NCBI RefSeq assembly: GCF_020400655.1
Contig: NZ_JAINRC010000010.1
Span: 124,001 to 188,000, forward strand
Source: Streptomyces spinosus
GTDB lineage: Bacteria; Actinomycetota; Actinomycetes; Streptomycetales; Streptomycetaceae
DNA length: 64,000 nt
Direction of reading: 5' to 3'
Part shown: piece by piece, positions 9,177 through 17,864 of the stretch
Layout: the number at the start of each line of letters is the position of its first letter
Position numbering within the stretch: the first letter of the stretch is position 1
Translations under genes and position numbers: made by a program
The notes under the pieces: generated by a model
What the model saw: the letters and a program-made list of their open reading frames with translations, nothing else
The model's database searches: none
What the model was told of the DNA's origin: nothing

Positions 9177-10414
9177 CACAGGGCCTGTCCGTGGTCGTAG
9201 GTGCGGGTGTGCTGGATGCGGGAGACGGAGACGAGGGTGTCGCCGCGGACGACGATCTCGGCGGGGGCGGGCCGGCCGAGGAACATCAGCAGGCTGGCCG
9301 TGGGGCCGTAGGCGCCGGCGTTGGGCACGGTGAGCAGGTCGCCCGGTGCGAGCTCGGGCAGCGGGACGTTCCGGCCGAGCAGGTCGCCCGGGGTGCACAG
9401 GGGCCCGGCGAGGCTCGCCGGGGTGCCGTCCGCGCCGACGGACTCGTGCGGTTCGACGGACACGGGCAGGATGCGGCCGAGTCCGGACATGCCGCCGAAG
9501 GTGTTGATGCCGGCGTCGAGGACGAGGTAGCGGGTGTCGCGGCTGTCCTTGACGTTGACGACGGAGGTCAGCAGGGTGCCGCTGTCGGCGACCAGGTAGC
9601 GGCCGGACTCGCAGGCGATGCGCGGGGCGCCGTCGCGCCAGCCGGGGAAGTGCTCGTCCAGCGCCTCGGCCAGGGCGTCGCGGAGCCCGCCGTAGACGGG
9701 CCGCTCGCCCTGCACCGCGTAGGGCGCGGCGAACCCGCCGCCGATGTCGAGGAAGCGGAAGGTCACGCCGAGGGCGTCCTGGAGGGCGGCGGCGGTGGCG
9801 ATGGTGTGGCGGAACTCGGCGACGAGGCTGGCCTCGTCCTTGGCGTTGCTCAGCGGGAAGAAGTGCAGTCCGGCGATGCGGGTGCCGGGTACCTCGCGCA
9901 GTGCGGCGGCGAGGCCGGGCAGGGTCTCGCTGTCGAAGCCGAACTGCGAGGGGACGCCGGTCATGCGGATGCTGGTGGCGGCGGCGCCGGTGGCGTTGTT
10001 GACCCGGATCAGGCAGTCGGCGGTGAGGCCGAGTGCGAGCGCGCTCTCGCCGACGCGGCACAGGTCGCCGTAGGACTCGGTGGAGAACAGGCGGACGCCG
10101 CGCGTCAGCGCCTCGGTCAGTTCCCCGCTGGTCTTGCCGGGGCCGGTGTAGAGGATCCGGTCGCCGGGGAAGCCGGCCCTCAGGGCCGCGTCGAGTTCGC
10201 CGACGGAGCTGATCTCGGCGCGGCAGCCGCGGGTGCCGCCGGAGCGCAGCTCGCGCAGCAGTTCGGGGTGCGGGTTGGCCTTGGCGGCGTAGAACACCTC
10301 GACCTCGTCGGGCAGCGCGGCGAACAGGTCGTCGCGGGCCGCCGCCACCCGGTCCAGGTCGTACACGTAGGACGGGGTGCCGAAGCGTTCGGCCAGCTCG
10401 GTGGGGCCGGTCAC
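9176..10414 (-). CDS. vinO: PLP-dependent decarboxylase of 3-methylaspartyl-ACP (VinO type)
   Basis: A 412-residue fold-type III PLP decarboxylase (diaminopimelate/ornithine decarboxylase family). The PLP Schiff-base lysine is in FYAAKANPHPE near residue 45. A glycine-rich phosphate-binding stretch (FLDIGGGFAAPY) and the C-terminal PLCTPGD and PNAGAYG motifs are all present. In the vicenistatin pathway VinO removes the carboxylate of 3-methylaspartyl-ACP to give 3-aminoisobutyryl-ACP; the same role is inferred here because the gene sits between the VinN-type ligase and the mutase. The GTG start at 10414 overlaps the ligase stop by 4 bp (GTGA). A longer reading frame runs upstream into the ligase gene but lacks family similarity, so it is not used. 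Confidence 0.9.
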   Translation of the reverse strand: MTGPTELAERFGTPSYVYDLDRVAAARDDLFAALPDEVEVFYAAKANPHPELLRELRSGGTRGCRAEISSVGELDAALRAGFPGDRILYTGPGKTSGELTEALTRGVRLFSTESYGDLCRVGESALALGLTADCLIRVNNATGAAATSIRMTGVPSQFGFDSETLPGLAAALREVPGTRIAGLHFFPLSNAKDEASLVAEFRHTIATAAALQDALGVTFRFLDIGGGFAAPYAVQGERPVYGGLRDALAEALDEHFPGWRDGAPRIACESGRYLVADSGTLLTSVVNVKDSRDTRYLVLDAGINTFGGMSGLGRILPVSVEPHESVGADGTPASLAGPLCTPGDLLGRNVPLPELAPGDLLTVPNAGAYGPTASLLMFLGRPAPAEIVVRGDTLVSVSRIQHTRTYDHGQAL

Positions 10415-11937
10415 GGGGTGGTTCCTTCCAGGAGGCGGGCGAGCTGCTTGCGGTCGTGCTTGCCGTGCGGGGTCAGCGGCAGCTCGGCCACGACGCGGCT
10501 CACGCCGGGCACCTTGGCGGGCTCCAGCCGCAGGGACAGCTCCTTCAGCAGGGTGTGCGGGTCGATGTCGCCCTCGGCGAACACCGCGAGGTCGCGGCCC
10601 GGGGCGGGCGGCAGGACGGCGGCGGCGCGGACGCCGGGGACGTCGGTGGCCGCGCTCTCGATCTCGGTGGTGCTCATGCGCACGCCCTTGTGCTTGAACA
10701 TGTCGTCGCGGCGGCCCTCGTAGTACAGGAAGCCGTCCTCGTCCACATGGCCGAAGTCGCCGGTGTGCAGCCGCAGTCCGCCGCCGGGCGCGGGACGGAA
10801 GGCGTGTGCGGTCTGTTCGGGCGCGCGCCAGTAGCCGGGCATGACGTGCGGGCCCTCGACCACGATCTCGCCGGTCTGCCAGGGCGGCAGCGCGTTGCCC
10901 TCGTCGTCCACGACGAAGGCGCGGGTGCCGGGCAGCGGGCGGCCGACCGAGTCCGGTTTGGCGTCCTGGTGGGCGGGCGGCAGCACGGAGACGCGCTTGC
11001 ACTCGGTCTGCCCGAACTGGATGATCACCTCGGCGCCCGGGAACGCGGTGCGCAGTCCGTCGGCGGTGGACTTCGGCAGCGCGGCACCGGTGTTGGTGAA
11101 CATGCGCACCCGGGACTCCCGGCCGGGTTCGCGTTCGGCGAGGGCGCAGATCATGGTGGCCAGGGACGGCACGATGGGGACGATGGTGGCGCCTGTCTCG
11201 CGGATGCGGCGCAGCAGCACCAGGTCGGACTCGCCGTCGGCGAGCACGATCTCGCAGCGGCCGGCCGCGGTGAGCAGCACCTTGTACAGGCCGTAGTCCC
11301 AGGAGATGGGGAAGCGGCAGAACACCACGTCGTCGGGGCGGTAGCCGAGCTCCAGGTTGATGGCCTCGGTGGCGAAGACCATCCGGCCGTGCGGGCAGAT
11401 GACCGCCTTCGGGGCGGCGGTGGAGCCGGAGGTGTAGACGAGGACGGCGATGTCCTCGGGGCCGACGTCCGCTCCGCCGGAGCGGGCGCCCCGCACCCGC
11501 AGGGCGGTGATCTCCCGCCACGCCTCGCCGAGGCCGAGGACCGGGACGCCGCCGGCGAGGGCGGTGATCCGGTCGACGGCGGGGTCGGTGACGACGACCA
11601 GCGCGGGGTCGGCGTTCTCGGCGACCGACCGCAGGTGGTAGTCCTTCATGCCGGTGTTGACGGGGACCAGGACGGCGCCCCGGCGCGCGGTGCCGTACAG
11701 CAGCGCGACCAGTTCGCGGGTGCTGGGCAGCTGGACGAGGACCCGGTCGCCGTGGCCGATGCCGCGCTCCTCCAGCCAGGCGTCGACGGCGTGGCTGTGG
11801 GCGGCGAGTTCCCGGTAGGTCCAGCGGCCCGTGCCGTCGGTGACCGCCGGGGCGTCGGGGCGCTCGGCGGTGGCCTCGTCGAGCAGGTCGTGGACCCGGG
11901 CGTCGGTACGGGCCTGGGCTGTGGGTTGACCGTTCAC
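10411..11937 (-). CDS. vinN: 3-methylaspartate:ACP adenylating ligase (VinN type)
   Basis: A 508-residue ANL-superfamily enzyme that should adenylate the beta-amino acid precursor and load it on the stand-alone ACP. The ATP-binding P-loop is VYTSGSTAAPKAV (~168-180), the adenine/Mg motif is FGQTECKR and the ribose motif is LHTGDFGHVD; the C-terminal lysine region is TPHGKHDRK. An Asp in FPISWDYGLYK (~214) matches the position that anchors the beta-amino group in VinN-type beta-amino-acid enzymes. Substrate 3-methylaspartate is inferred from the accompanying mutase and decarboxylase. GTG start at 11937 overlaps the stop of the preceding ligase (GTGA). Confidence 0.9.
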   Translation of the reverse strand: MNGQPTAQARTDARVHDLLDEATAERPDAPAVTDGTGRWTYRELAAHSHAVDAWLEERGIGHGDRVLVQLPSTRELVALLYGTARRGAVLVPVNTGMKDYHLRSVAENADPALVVVTDPAVDRITALAGGVPVLGLGEAWREITALRVRGARSGGADVGPEDIAVLVYTSGSTAAPKAVICPHGRMVFATEAINLELGYRPDDVVFCRFPISWDYGLYKVLLTAAGRCEIVLADGESDLVLLRRIRETGATIVPIVPSLATMICALAEREPGRESRVRMFTNTGAALPKSTADGLRTAFPGAEVIIQFGQTECKRVSVLPPAHQDAKPDSVGRPLPGTRAFVVDDEGNALPPWQTGEIVVEGPHVMPGYWRAPEQTAHAFRPAPGGGLRLHTGDFGHVDEDGFLYYEGRRDDMFKHKGVRMSTTEIESAATDVPGVRAAAVLPPAPGRDLAVFAEGDIDPHTLLKELSLRLEPAKVPGVSRVVAELPLTPHGKHDRKQLARLLEGTTP

Positions 11938-13508
11938 TGCGACTCCTGCCGCCTTTCGTGTGTGCGTCCCGCCCCGGCGGCCTGCCGCATGGCCGTGGCC
12001 TGGGAGGCGAGCTTCCTGCGGTCGGTCTTGCGGTTGGAGTTGAGCGGGAGCGCGTCCAGGTGGTGGAAGGCGCGCGGGACGACCCCGGCGGGCAGCAGCT
12101 CCCGCAGGTGCCGGGCGAGCCGGGCCGGTGGCACGGGCTCCCCGGTGTGGAAGACGGCCAGCTCCACCGTGCCGTCCACGGGCACCGCCACGCTCACGGC
12201 GTCCTCGACGCCCGGGCAGGTGCGCACGGCGGCGTCCACCTCGGCGAGTTCCACCCGCACCCCGTGCACCTGGACCTGGGCGTCCTGGCGGCCCAGGTAC
12301 AGCCAGCCGCCGTCACCGGCGCGCCGGACGCGGTCGCCGGTGCGGTAGAAGCGGTGGCCGTCGTGTTGCAGGAACCGTCCGGTGTCGTCGGCGGGGTCGA
12401 GGTAGCCGGGGGTCAGCTGGGGTCCGGCGACGCACAGTTCGCCCTCGTCCCCGGCGGTGGGCGCGCCGGAGGGGTCCAGCAGCAGCGTCGCGTGGCCGGG
12501 GTGGACGGCGCCGATGGGCACCATGTCGTTCAGGTACCGGCCCGGTGTCCAGCGGTGCGCGGTGACGGTGATGGTGAGCTCGGTGGGGCCGTACAGGTTC
12601 TCCAGGGTGGCGCCCGGTGCGGCGGCGGCCCAGTCCCCGGCGTCCTTGCAGCTGAGCGCCTCCCCCGCGAAGAAGCTCCACCGCAGCGACGGCAGCGCGC
12701 CCGGCCCGAGTCCGCCGGTGCGGCGCACGAGGGTGATCGCGCTGGGCGTGGAGAACCACACGGTCATCCGCTGCTCGGCCACGAACTCCGGCAGGCGCGC
12801 GTACGCCCGTGCCGGTACCGGTACGACGGCGGCGCCGGCGCCCCAGGCGCAGAACAGGTCGAACATGGCGCAGTCGAAGTTGAGGTCGAAGGTCTGCGAG
12901 AAGACGTCGTGCGGCCCGAAGTCGTAGCGCTCGTCGAGCAGGCGGAAGTAGTGCGCGGTGTTGGCGTGGGTGACCGGGACGCCCTTCGGACGGCCGGTGG
13001 AGCCGGAGGTGAACAGCACGTAGGCGATGTCGGAGGGCCGGGCCGGCAGGGGCGCCTTCAGGGCGCTGTCCGGGTCGACGGCGAGCGCCGGCATGGGGTG
13101 CCCGCCGGGCGCGAACAGGGTCGGCAGGGTGACACCGGCCTCGTGCAGCGCGGTGAGGGCCGGCAGGGCGTCGTCGTCGGCGAGCAGCGCGCCGACCCCG
13201 GCGGCCTCGATCATCTGCCGGGTGCGGGCGGCGGGGAAGGCCGGCTGGAGCGGTACGACGGTGACGCCGCTGTACAGGCCGGCCAGCAGGGCCGCGTAGG
13301 CCGTGGGTCCCTTGCCGGCGAGCACTCCCACGGCCGGCTGCCGTCCGGGGAGCCCGGCCAGCAGCGAGCCGGCCAGCAGCAGGGCGCGTTCGTGCAGTTC
13401 GCGGTAGGTGAGCTCGACGCCGTCGGCGCGCAGCGCGGGCCGGTCCGGGGCGAGGGCCAGGCCGCGCGCGAACCGGCCGGACAGCGTGCCGTCCATGGTG
13501 GGGTGCAC
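11934..13508 (-). CDS. vinM: Amino acid adenylating ligase that caps the starter amine (VinM type)
   Basis: A 524-residue NRPS-A-domain-like ligase. Core motifs seen are LFTSGSTGRPKGVPV (~167), NLYGPTE, YRTGDRVRR and a C-terminal NRKTDRRKL. In vicenistatin biosynthesis VinM activates L-alanine and attaches it to the free amine of 3-aminoisobutyryl-ACP, giving a dipeptidyl-ACP so the amine cannot cyclise or react during extension. The same protecting role is inferred here; the actual amino acid is not certain from sequence. GTG at 13508 (MHPTMDG) is used; an in-frame ATG four codons later (13496) is an alternative. It lies 13 bp after the ACP gene and overlaps the next ligase by 4 bp. Confidence 0.88.
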   Translation of the reverse strand: MHPTMDGTLSGRFARGLALAPDRPALRADGVELTYRELHERALLLAGSLLAGLPGRQPAVGVLAGKGPTAYAALLAGLYSGVTVVPLQPAFPAARTRQMIEAAGVGALLADDDALPALTALHEAGVTLPTLFAPGGHPMPALAVDPDSALKAPLPARPSDIAYVLFTSGSTGRPKGVPVTHANTAHYFRLLDERYDFGPHDVFSQTFDLNFDCAMFDLFCAWGAGAAVVPVPARAYARLPEFVAEQRMTVWFSTPSAITLVRRTGGLGPGALPSLRWSFFAGEALSCKDAGDWAAAAPGATLENLYGPTELTITVTAHRWTPGRYLNDMVPIGAVHPGHATLLLDPSGAPTAGDEGELCVAGPQLTPGYLDPADDTGRFLQHDGHRFYRTGDRVRRAGDGGWLYLGRQDAQVQVHGVRVELAEVDAAVRTCPGVEDAVSVAVPVDGTVELAVFHTGEPVPPARLARHLRELLPAGVVPRAFHHLDALPLNSNRKTDRRKLASQATAMRQAAGAGRTHERRQESQ

Positions 13509-13521
13509 GGTGGCCGTCCCG

Positions 13522-13773
13522 TCAGCTCGCGGTGCTCTGGAGCATGCCGCGCAGGGTGTCCCACAGCACGCCGGCGGTGCGGAAGGTGTCCATGGTCAGC
13601 GCGCTGTCGCGGAAGCGGACCTGGTAGTCCTCCTCCAGCGTGCCGAGGAGCTGGACGGTGCCGAGCGAGTCCAGGCCGAGGTCCTTCAGGTCGGACTCCG
13701 GGGTCAGCTCCTCCTGCGGCGGAAGGAACGGCAGGAAGGGGCGGAGTATCTGTTCGAACCGGTCGTCCCACAT
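13522..13773 (-). CDS. vinL: Stand-alone acyl carrier protein for the starter (VinL type)
   Basis: An 83-residue carrier protein with the phosphopantetheine serine in LGLDSLGTVQLL (~residue 41). It should carry in turn 3-methylaspartate, 3-aminoisobutyrate and the capped dipeptide during starter assembly. The start ATG at 13773 has GGAGG 6 nt upstream (GGAGGCACCC-ATG). The frame is open further upstream but without similarity. It is flanked by the VinK-type acyltransferase (26 bp gap) and the VinM-type ligase (13 bp gap), as expected for a starter-loading operon. Confidence 0.92.
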   Translation of the reverse strand: MWDDRFEQILRPFLPFLPPQEELTPESDLKDLGLDSLGTVQLLGTLEEDYQVRFRDSALTMDTFRTAGVLWDTLRGMLQSTAS

Positions 13774-13799
13774 GGGTGCCTCCAACGTGTCGGGGGGGG

Positions 13800-14735
13800 T
13801 CAGGCGGCGCGCGAGCGGCGCCGGGGGGTCATCGCCAGCCGCGGCTGCGCGGCGACGACGTCGAACTGGCGGATCGTGCTCGGAACCCGGCCGAAGAGGC
13901 TGTCGGGCCCGGCGACGCACAGGCGGCGGACGCCCGCGTCCTTGAGGGCGGTGGTGACGCTCGGCCAGTTCATCGCGTGGTCGAAGCCGTCGAGCAGCAT
14001 GGTGCGCAGTTCCTCGCCGGTGTGCAGCACCCGGCCGTCCTGGTCGGCGACGACGGGCAGCTCGGGGTCGGCGAAGGTGTAGCGGGACACCACCTCGCGC
14101 GCGGCCTTGTCGCGCAGTGAGCGGAAGGCCGAGGCGTGCATGGGGGGCCGCATGGTGTACAGCGGGAGGCTGCCGATGGCGCGCAGCCGCTCCTGCATCC
14201 ACTCCACGCGGTGCTCGGACAGGGAGAGCATGTAGAAGCCGTCGTCGACGTGGCAGGAGATCTCGTGCCACTCCCCCGCCGCGTCGAGGTCGGCGAGGAT
14301 CGCGTCGAGTCCGTCGCGCGGGGCGCGCACGAAGGACAGGGTGACCTTGTCCTGGTGCTCCTCGGCGAAGTACTCCTCCAGGCAGCGGGCGATCTCGGCG
14401 GTCAGCCGGATCGCGTCGGGCAGCTCCAGGGCGCCGGACCAGGCGAGGGCGGCCTTCTCGCCGAAGCTGGGCCCGGCGACGATGCCGGGTTCCACGCCGA
14501 GGTGGTCCCGGGCCCAGTGGGCGCAGGCCAGGCAGTTGACGAGGAAGGCGACCTGGGCGGCCTCGGAGTAGTCGCCCGGGGAGGTCCGGAAGGCGTCCAC
14601 GAGCGAGTAGCCGAGCGCCTCGTCGGCGACGGCGACCAGGTCCCGGGCGAAGGGGTTGGCCACCATGAACCTGCCGACCTCGGCGAACGGGACGGGGCCC
14701 ATGCCGGGGAAGACGAGCGCGGTGTCGTGTGCCAT
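13800..14735 (-). CDS. vinK: Trans-acting acyltransferase moving the dipeptidyl starter to the PKS (VinK type)
   Basis: A 311-residue stand-alone acyltransferase of the malonyl-transacylase fold. The nucleophile elbow is GPSFGE (Ser ~90) instead of the usual GHSxGE, and the oxyanion region is FPGMG near the N-terminus. The catalytic His is likely in MRPPMHASAFR, the region equivalent to HAFH. In the vicenistatin system VinK transfers the dipeptidyl group from VinL to the loading ACP of VinP1. Both of those partners are here, supporting the same job. ATG at 14735 has GGAG 8 nt upstream; a GTG eight codons earlier (14759) would put that Shine-Dalgarno inside the gene, so it is rejected. Confidence 0.9.
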   Translation of the reverse strand: MAHDTALVFPGMGPVPFAEVGRFMVANPFARDLVAVADEALGYSLVDAFRTSPGDYSEAAQVAFLVNCLACAHWARDHLGVEPGIVAGPSFGEKAALAWSGALELPDAIRLTAEIARCLEEYFAEEHQDKVTLSFVRAPRDGLDAILADLDAAGEWHEISCHVDDGFYMLSLSEHRVEWMQERLRAIGSLPLYTMRPPMHASAFRSLRDKAAREVVSRYTFADPELPVVADQDGRVLHTGEELRTMLLDGFDHAMNWPSVTTALKDAGVRRLCVAGPDSLFGRVPSTIRQFDVVAAQPRLAMTPRRRSRAA

Positions 14736-14772
14736 GGCGGGTTCTCCGCCCCCTTTCACGGAGTCGTGGATG

Positions 14773-15669
14773 TCAGAGGCTCTTGAGGAAGTCGGTCATC
14801 ACCGCGAGGAACCGCTCCGGTTCCTCCAGGTGCGGGAGGTGGCTGGACTCCTCGAAGATCTCCCAGCGCGCTCCGGGGATACCGTCGTGGTACGGCTGGA
14901 CGACGGCCGGCGTGGCCTCGTCGTGGCGACCGCTGATCAGCAGGGTCGGCGTGCGGACGCGGTGCAGGTCCTCGACGATCGACCAGTCCTTGAGCGAACC
15001 GATGACGTGGAACTCGTTGGGTCCGTTCATGGCGTAGTAGACGGTCGGGTCGTTGTAGATCTCCATGAAGGAGGACAGGAAGTCCCGGGGCCAGGGCGTC
15101 ACACGGCACACGTGGCGGTCGTAGAAGACGCGCATCGCGGCCAGGTACTCCTCGCTGTCGTAGGTGCCGGCGGCCTCGTGCCGCAGCAGCGCCTCCTGCA
15201 CGTCCGGCGGCAGCTGGGCGCGCAGGCGGGCCATCTCCTGGAGCCAGACGGGGTACGAGGCGGGCGCGTTGGCGATGACCAGTCCGCGCAGACCGGCCGG
15301 GGCGGTCATGGCGTGCCGGGCGCACAGGGGGCCGCCCCAGGACTGGCCGAACAGCACGTAGTCGTCGCCGATCCCCAACTGCGCGATCAGGTTGGCCAGT
15401 TCTTCCTCGAACAGCTCGACGGTCCAGAACTCGGCGCCCCTGTCGGGCAGATGGGTGGACCCGCCGTTGCCGAGCTGGTCGTAGTGGACGACGGGCCAGC
15501 CGTCCTCGGCGAGCCGGGCCAGCGGCAGCAGGTAGTCGTGGGTGCTGCCGGGGCCGCCGTGCACGGCGACGACCGCCGGGCGTCCCGCGCCGAGTTCACC
15601 GGTCACCCGGTACCAGGTCCGGTACTCCCGGAAGGGGACGGTGCCCTTCGCGCTGGGATCCGGGGACAC
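14773..15669 (-). CDS. vinJ: Proline-iminopeptidase-like hydrolase, removes the N-terminal cap (VinJ type)
   Basis: A 298-residue alpha/beta hydrolase of the proline iminopeptidase family. The oxyanion motif is HGGPGS (~residue 37), the nucleophile motif is GQSWGG (~110), and the catalytic Asp and His lie in ISGRHDE and SSHLPHLEEP. In vicenistatin biosynthesis VinJ hydrolyses the terminal aminoacyl group from the finished polyketide chain, freeing the amine for TE-driven macrolactam formation. It is the first gene of the starter operon. The start is chosen at GTG 15669, about 8 nt after GAGG; the GTG at 15678 overlaps that Shine-Dalgarno and is less likely. The leader from the predicted promoter is ~125 nt. 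Confidence 0.9.
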   Translation of the reverse strand: MSPDPSAKGTVPFREYRTWYRVTGELGAGRPAVVAVHGGPGSTHDYLLPLARLAEDGWPVVHYDQLGNGGSTHLPDRGAEFWTVELFEEELANLIAQLGIGDDYVLFGQSWGGPLCARHAMTAPAGLRGLVIANAPASYPVWLQEMARLRAQLPPDVQEALLRHEAAGTYDSEEYLAAMRVFYDRHVCRVTPWPRDFLSSFMEIYNDPTVYYAMNGPNEFHVIGSLKDWSIVEDLHRVRTPTLLISGRHDEATPAVVQPYHDGIPGARWEIFEESSHLPHLEEPERFLAVMTDFLKSL

Positions 15670-15802
15670 GCTGATCACCTCTGCTCGGCTGCGGGACGTC
15701 GGCGGCGGCCGGGGACGGGTGCCGGCCGGGACCGGGAGAGCCGGGGCGGCGGGGTCCGTACCCTGTCCGCTCCGCCGTGCCTCTGCCCGTGTTCCGCAGC
15801 CG

Positions 15803-15847
15803 ACGCTAACCGCCGCCGCGCCGCCGCCGGACCCCTAGCCGCCCCTA
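15803..15847 (-). promoter_or_regulatory. Promoter/operator of the starter operon (regulon site 2)
   Basis: On the minus strand TAGGGG (15847-15842), four bases, TAGGGG (15837-15832), 23 bases, then TAGCGT (15808-15803) as the -10-like element. Both half-sites are perfect. It drives the vinJ-to-glmE operon; no other promoter-like signal was seen inside the operon, whose genes overlap or are separated by fewer than 40 bp. Confidence 0.65.
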
Positions 15848-16201
15848 GGCGGGGGCCGTCCGGGAGGGCGGCGTCTAGGGGGTCGGCGGGCGGCGGGGCC
15901 GCGGCCCGGCCGCGAGCCGCGGCGTGCTCGCGGCTCCGCGCGGCCGGACGAGCGGCGAGGTGAGCGCGGGGACGTGCGCCCCGGCCGGGACGCCGCCCGT
16001 CGGGGGGCCCACCCTGCCCACGGCCGGTACCCCACCGGCGGCAGGCTCACGCACACGGGCCGCATGTGCCCCCGCCGCAGCGGCAACCCCACCCACACGG
16101 AAGGCGTCCACCTCGCCCGCGGCGCCCACGCGAAGGGGGGCCCCCGCCCACGGCAGCAACTCGCCCGCACGGAGCACACCCGCCTTCCCCACGCCGGCGA
16201 C

Positions 16202-16259
16202 CACGCCACGCCGAGGGCGTCCGCCTCGCCCACGCCACGCCGAGGGCGTCCGCCTCGCC
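16202..16259. repeat. Two exact tandem copies of a 29-bp unit
   Basis: A unit beginning CACGCCACGCCGAGG and ending CCGCCTCGCC occurs twice in a row (16202-16230 and 16231-16259). Weaker relatives of its GGCGTCC(G/A)CCTCGCC core occur near 16100 and 16285. The function is unknown; it may be a slippage product of a C-rich intergenic stretch. Confidence 0.8.
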
Positions 16260-16437
16260 CACGGCGGCGCGCCCACCCCCACCGAGCACGTCCGCCTCCC
16301 CCGCGACCGGCACACCGCCCAGCGGCATGGCCGCCGCCCTCGCGGGGTGCCCCTGCGGTTCCCGGTCTCCCGCAGCCGCGGCCTCCCCCGGCCCCGGGCG
16401 CCGTCGCGCGCACCGGCGTGCCGCGGGCAGCGGTGCC

Positions 16438-16482
16438 TAGGGGCGCCTAGGGGTTGGGGCCCCGGTCGTGGCTGCTTAGCGT
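16438..16482 (+). promoter_or_regulatory. Promoter/operator of the P450-ferredoxin operon (regulon site 3)
   Basis: Plus strand TAGGGG (16438-16443), four bases, TAGGGG (16448-16453), 23 bases, then TAGCGT (16477-16482). It is the best-matching partner of the site before the starter operon (identical half-sites, spacing and -10). The next six bases, TTGGGG, sit at the -35 position with a 17-bp spacer. The leader to the first P450 start is about 80 nt. Confidence 0.65.
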
Positions 16483-16570
16483 GCGAGGGGCGGCTGACAG
16501 CGCCGCACCGGCGCCGGGCCCGGACCCGCTCCGATACCGGCGTGTCCCGCTCCCTCCGTGCGATGAGGAC

Positions 16571-17806
16571 ATGATGACTGCACCTGCCGAACCGGCCGAC
16601 GGGGCCGCGCTGCCGGAGTTCCCGATGCGGCGGGCCTGCCCCTTCAGCCCGCCGGCCGCCTACGCCGGGCTGCGCGAGACCGAGCCGGTCTCCCGGGCGC
16701 GGCTGAAGGTGAACGGCAAGCCCGCCTGGCTCGTCACCCGCCACGACCTGTACAAGAAGATCCTGGGCGACTCCCGGGTCAGCGCCAATCTGAAGCTGCC
16801 CGGATATCCCCTCCAGGTGCCGGTCCCGGAGGAGACGCTCCAGTCGGTGCCGCTGACCTTCCTCTCCATGGACCCGCCGGACCACACCGTGCAACGCCGC
16901 ATGCTGGCCCCGGAGTTCAGCGTCCGCAGGATGCGCGAGCTGCGCGGCCGGGTGCAGCAGATCGTGGACCAGCAGATCGACCAGATGCTCGCCAAGGGCG
17001 CGGACGGTCCGGTCGACCTGGTCACGGCGCTGGCGCTGCCGGTGCCGTCCCTCGTCATCTGCGAACTGCTCGGCGTGCCCTACGAGGACCACGGCCGGTT
17101 CGAGGAGTGGGCGTGGGCCATCATGAACCACGACATCAGCGACGAGGACCGGGGCCTGGCGCACTACGAGCTGGACCGGTACGTGGACGGGCTGGTGACC
17201 GCCAAGGAGAACGAGCCCGGCGACGACATGATCAGCCGGCTGATCGAGTTCAACCGGCAGACGCCGGCGGTGGAGCACTCCGACATCGTCAGCATGTCCA
17301 AGCTGATGCTGGTCACCGGGCACGAGACCACCGCCAACATGATCGCCCTGGGGATGCTGGCGCTGCTGGAGCACCCCGACCAGCTCGCGGCCCTGCGCGA
17401 GGAGCCCGAGCTGATGCCGAAGGCGGTGGAGGAGCTGCTGCGCTTCTTCTCCATCTCCGACGCGGGCACCGCCCGGGTCGCCCTGGAGGACATCGAACTC
17501 GGCGGGGTGACCATCCGGGCCGGCGAGGGCATCCTGCCGCTGAACAACGCGGCCAACCACGACGAGCGCGTGTTCCCCGACCCCGACCGCCTCGACGTGC
17601 GGCGCGAGGCCCGCAGCCACCTGGCGTTCGGCTACGGCGTCCACCAGTGCATCGGGCAGAACCTGGCGCGCATGGAGCTGGACGTCGTGTACTCGACGCT
17701 GCTGCGGCGCGTGCCGACGCTGCGCCTGGCCGCCCCGGTGGAGGAACTGCGGTTCAAGGACGACGCGATCGTCTACGGCCTGTACGAGCTGCCCGTCACC
17801 TGGTGA
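16571..17806 (+). CDS. Cytochrome P450 (first of a tandem pair)
   Basis: A 411-residue bacterial class I P450. The I-helix oxygen-binding motif is GHETT (~residue 253), the ExxR motif is EELLR and the heme-thiolate loop is FGYGVHQCIGQ with the axial Cys near 358. It is soluble, with no membrane segment. It probably hydroxylates or otherwise oxidises the macrolactam, using the ferredoxin encoded two genes downstream. ATG at 16571 is followed at once by a second ATG (16574); GAGG lies 5 nt before the second, so either may be used. It is strikingly similar to the next gene (shared VNGKPAWLVTRH, LKLPGYP and other long blocks), implying tandem duplication. The site of oxidation cannot be read from sequence. 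Confidence 0.95.
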   Translation: MMTAPAEPADGAALPEFPMRRACPFSPPAAYAGLRETEPVSRARLKVNGKPAWLVTRHDLYKKILGDSRVSANLKLPGYPLQVPVPEETLQSVPLTFLSMDPPDHTVQRRMLAPEFSVRRMRELRGRVQQIVDQQIDQMLAKGADGPVDLVTALALPVPSLVICELLGVPYEDHGRFEEWAWAIMNHDISDEDRGLAHYELDRYVDGLVTAKENEPGDDMISRLIEFNRQTPAVEHSDIVSMSKLMLVTGHETTANMIALGMLALLEHPDQLAALREEPELMPKAVEELLRFFSISDAGTARVALEDIELGGVTIRAGEGILPLNNAANHDERVFPDPDRLDVRREARSHLAFGYGVHQCIGQNLARMELDVVYSTLLRRVPTLRLAAPVEELRFKDDAIVYGLYELPVTW

Positions 17807-17864
17807 CGCCGCGACCCCGCCCCCGTACCCCGCTTCCGTCACCGACACGTTCCGAAAGGCAGCC

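Larger units (their letters stand above)
15670..16570. other. ~900-bp divergent intergenic region
   Basis: This lies between the starter operon (minus) and the P450 operon (plus). It holds the two divergent regulon promoters, at its left part (15803-15847) and right end (16438-16482). The middle is an extremely C-rich stretch with degenerate tandem repeats and no credible gene. Reading frames through it are Arg/Pro/Ala- or Gly-rich, without Shine-Dalgarno sequences or family resemblance. Confidence 0.7.

Noticed and set aside
16202..16259. Possible CRISPR-like direct repeats
   Set aside because: The units are directly adjacent with no spacers, only two are exact, and there are no cas genes in the window.
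15835..16413. Minus-strand frame with repeated GEAD(A/V)LG-like peptides
   Set aside because: Arises from C-rich DNA repeats; different frames give equally repetitive peptides, and there is no Shine-Dalgarno sequence or family likeness.
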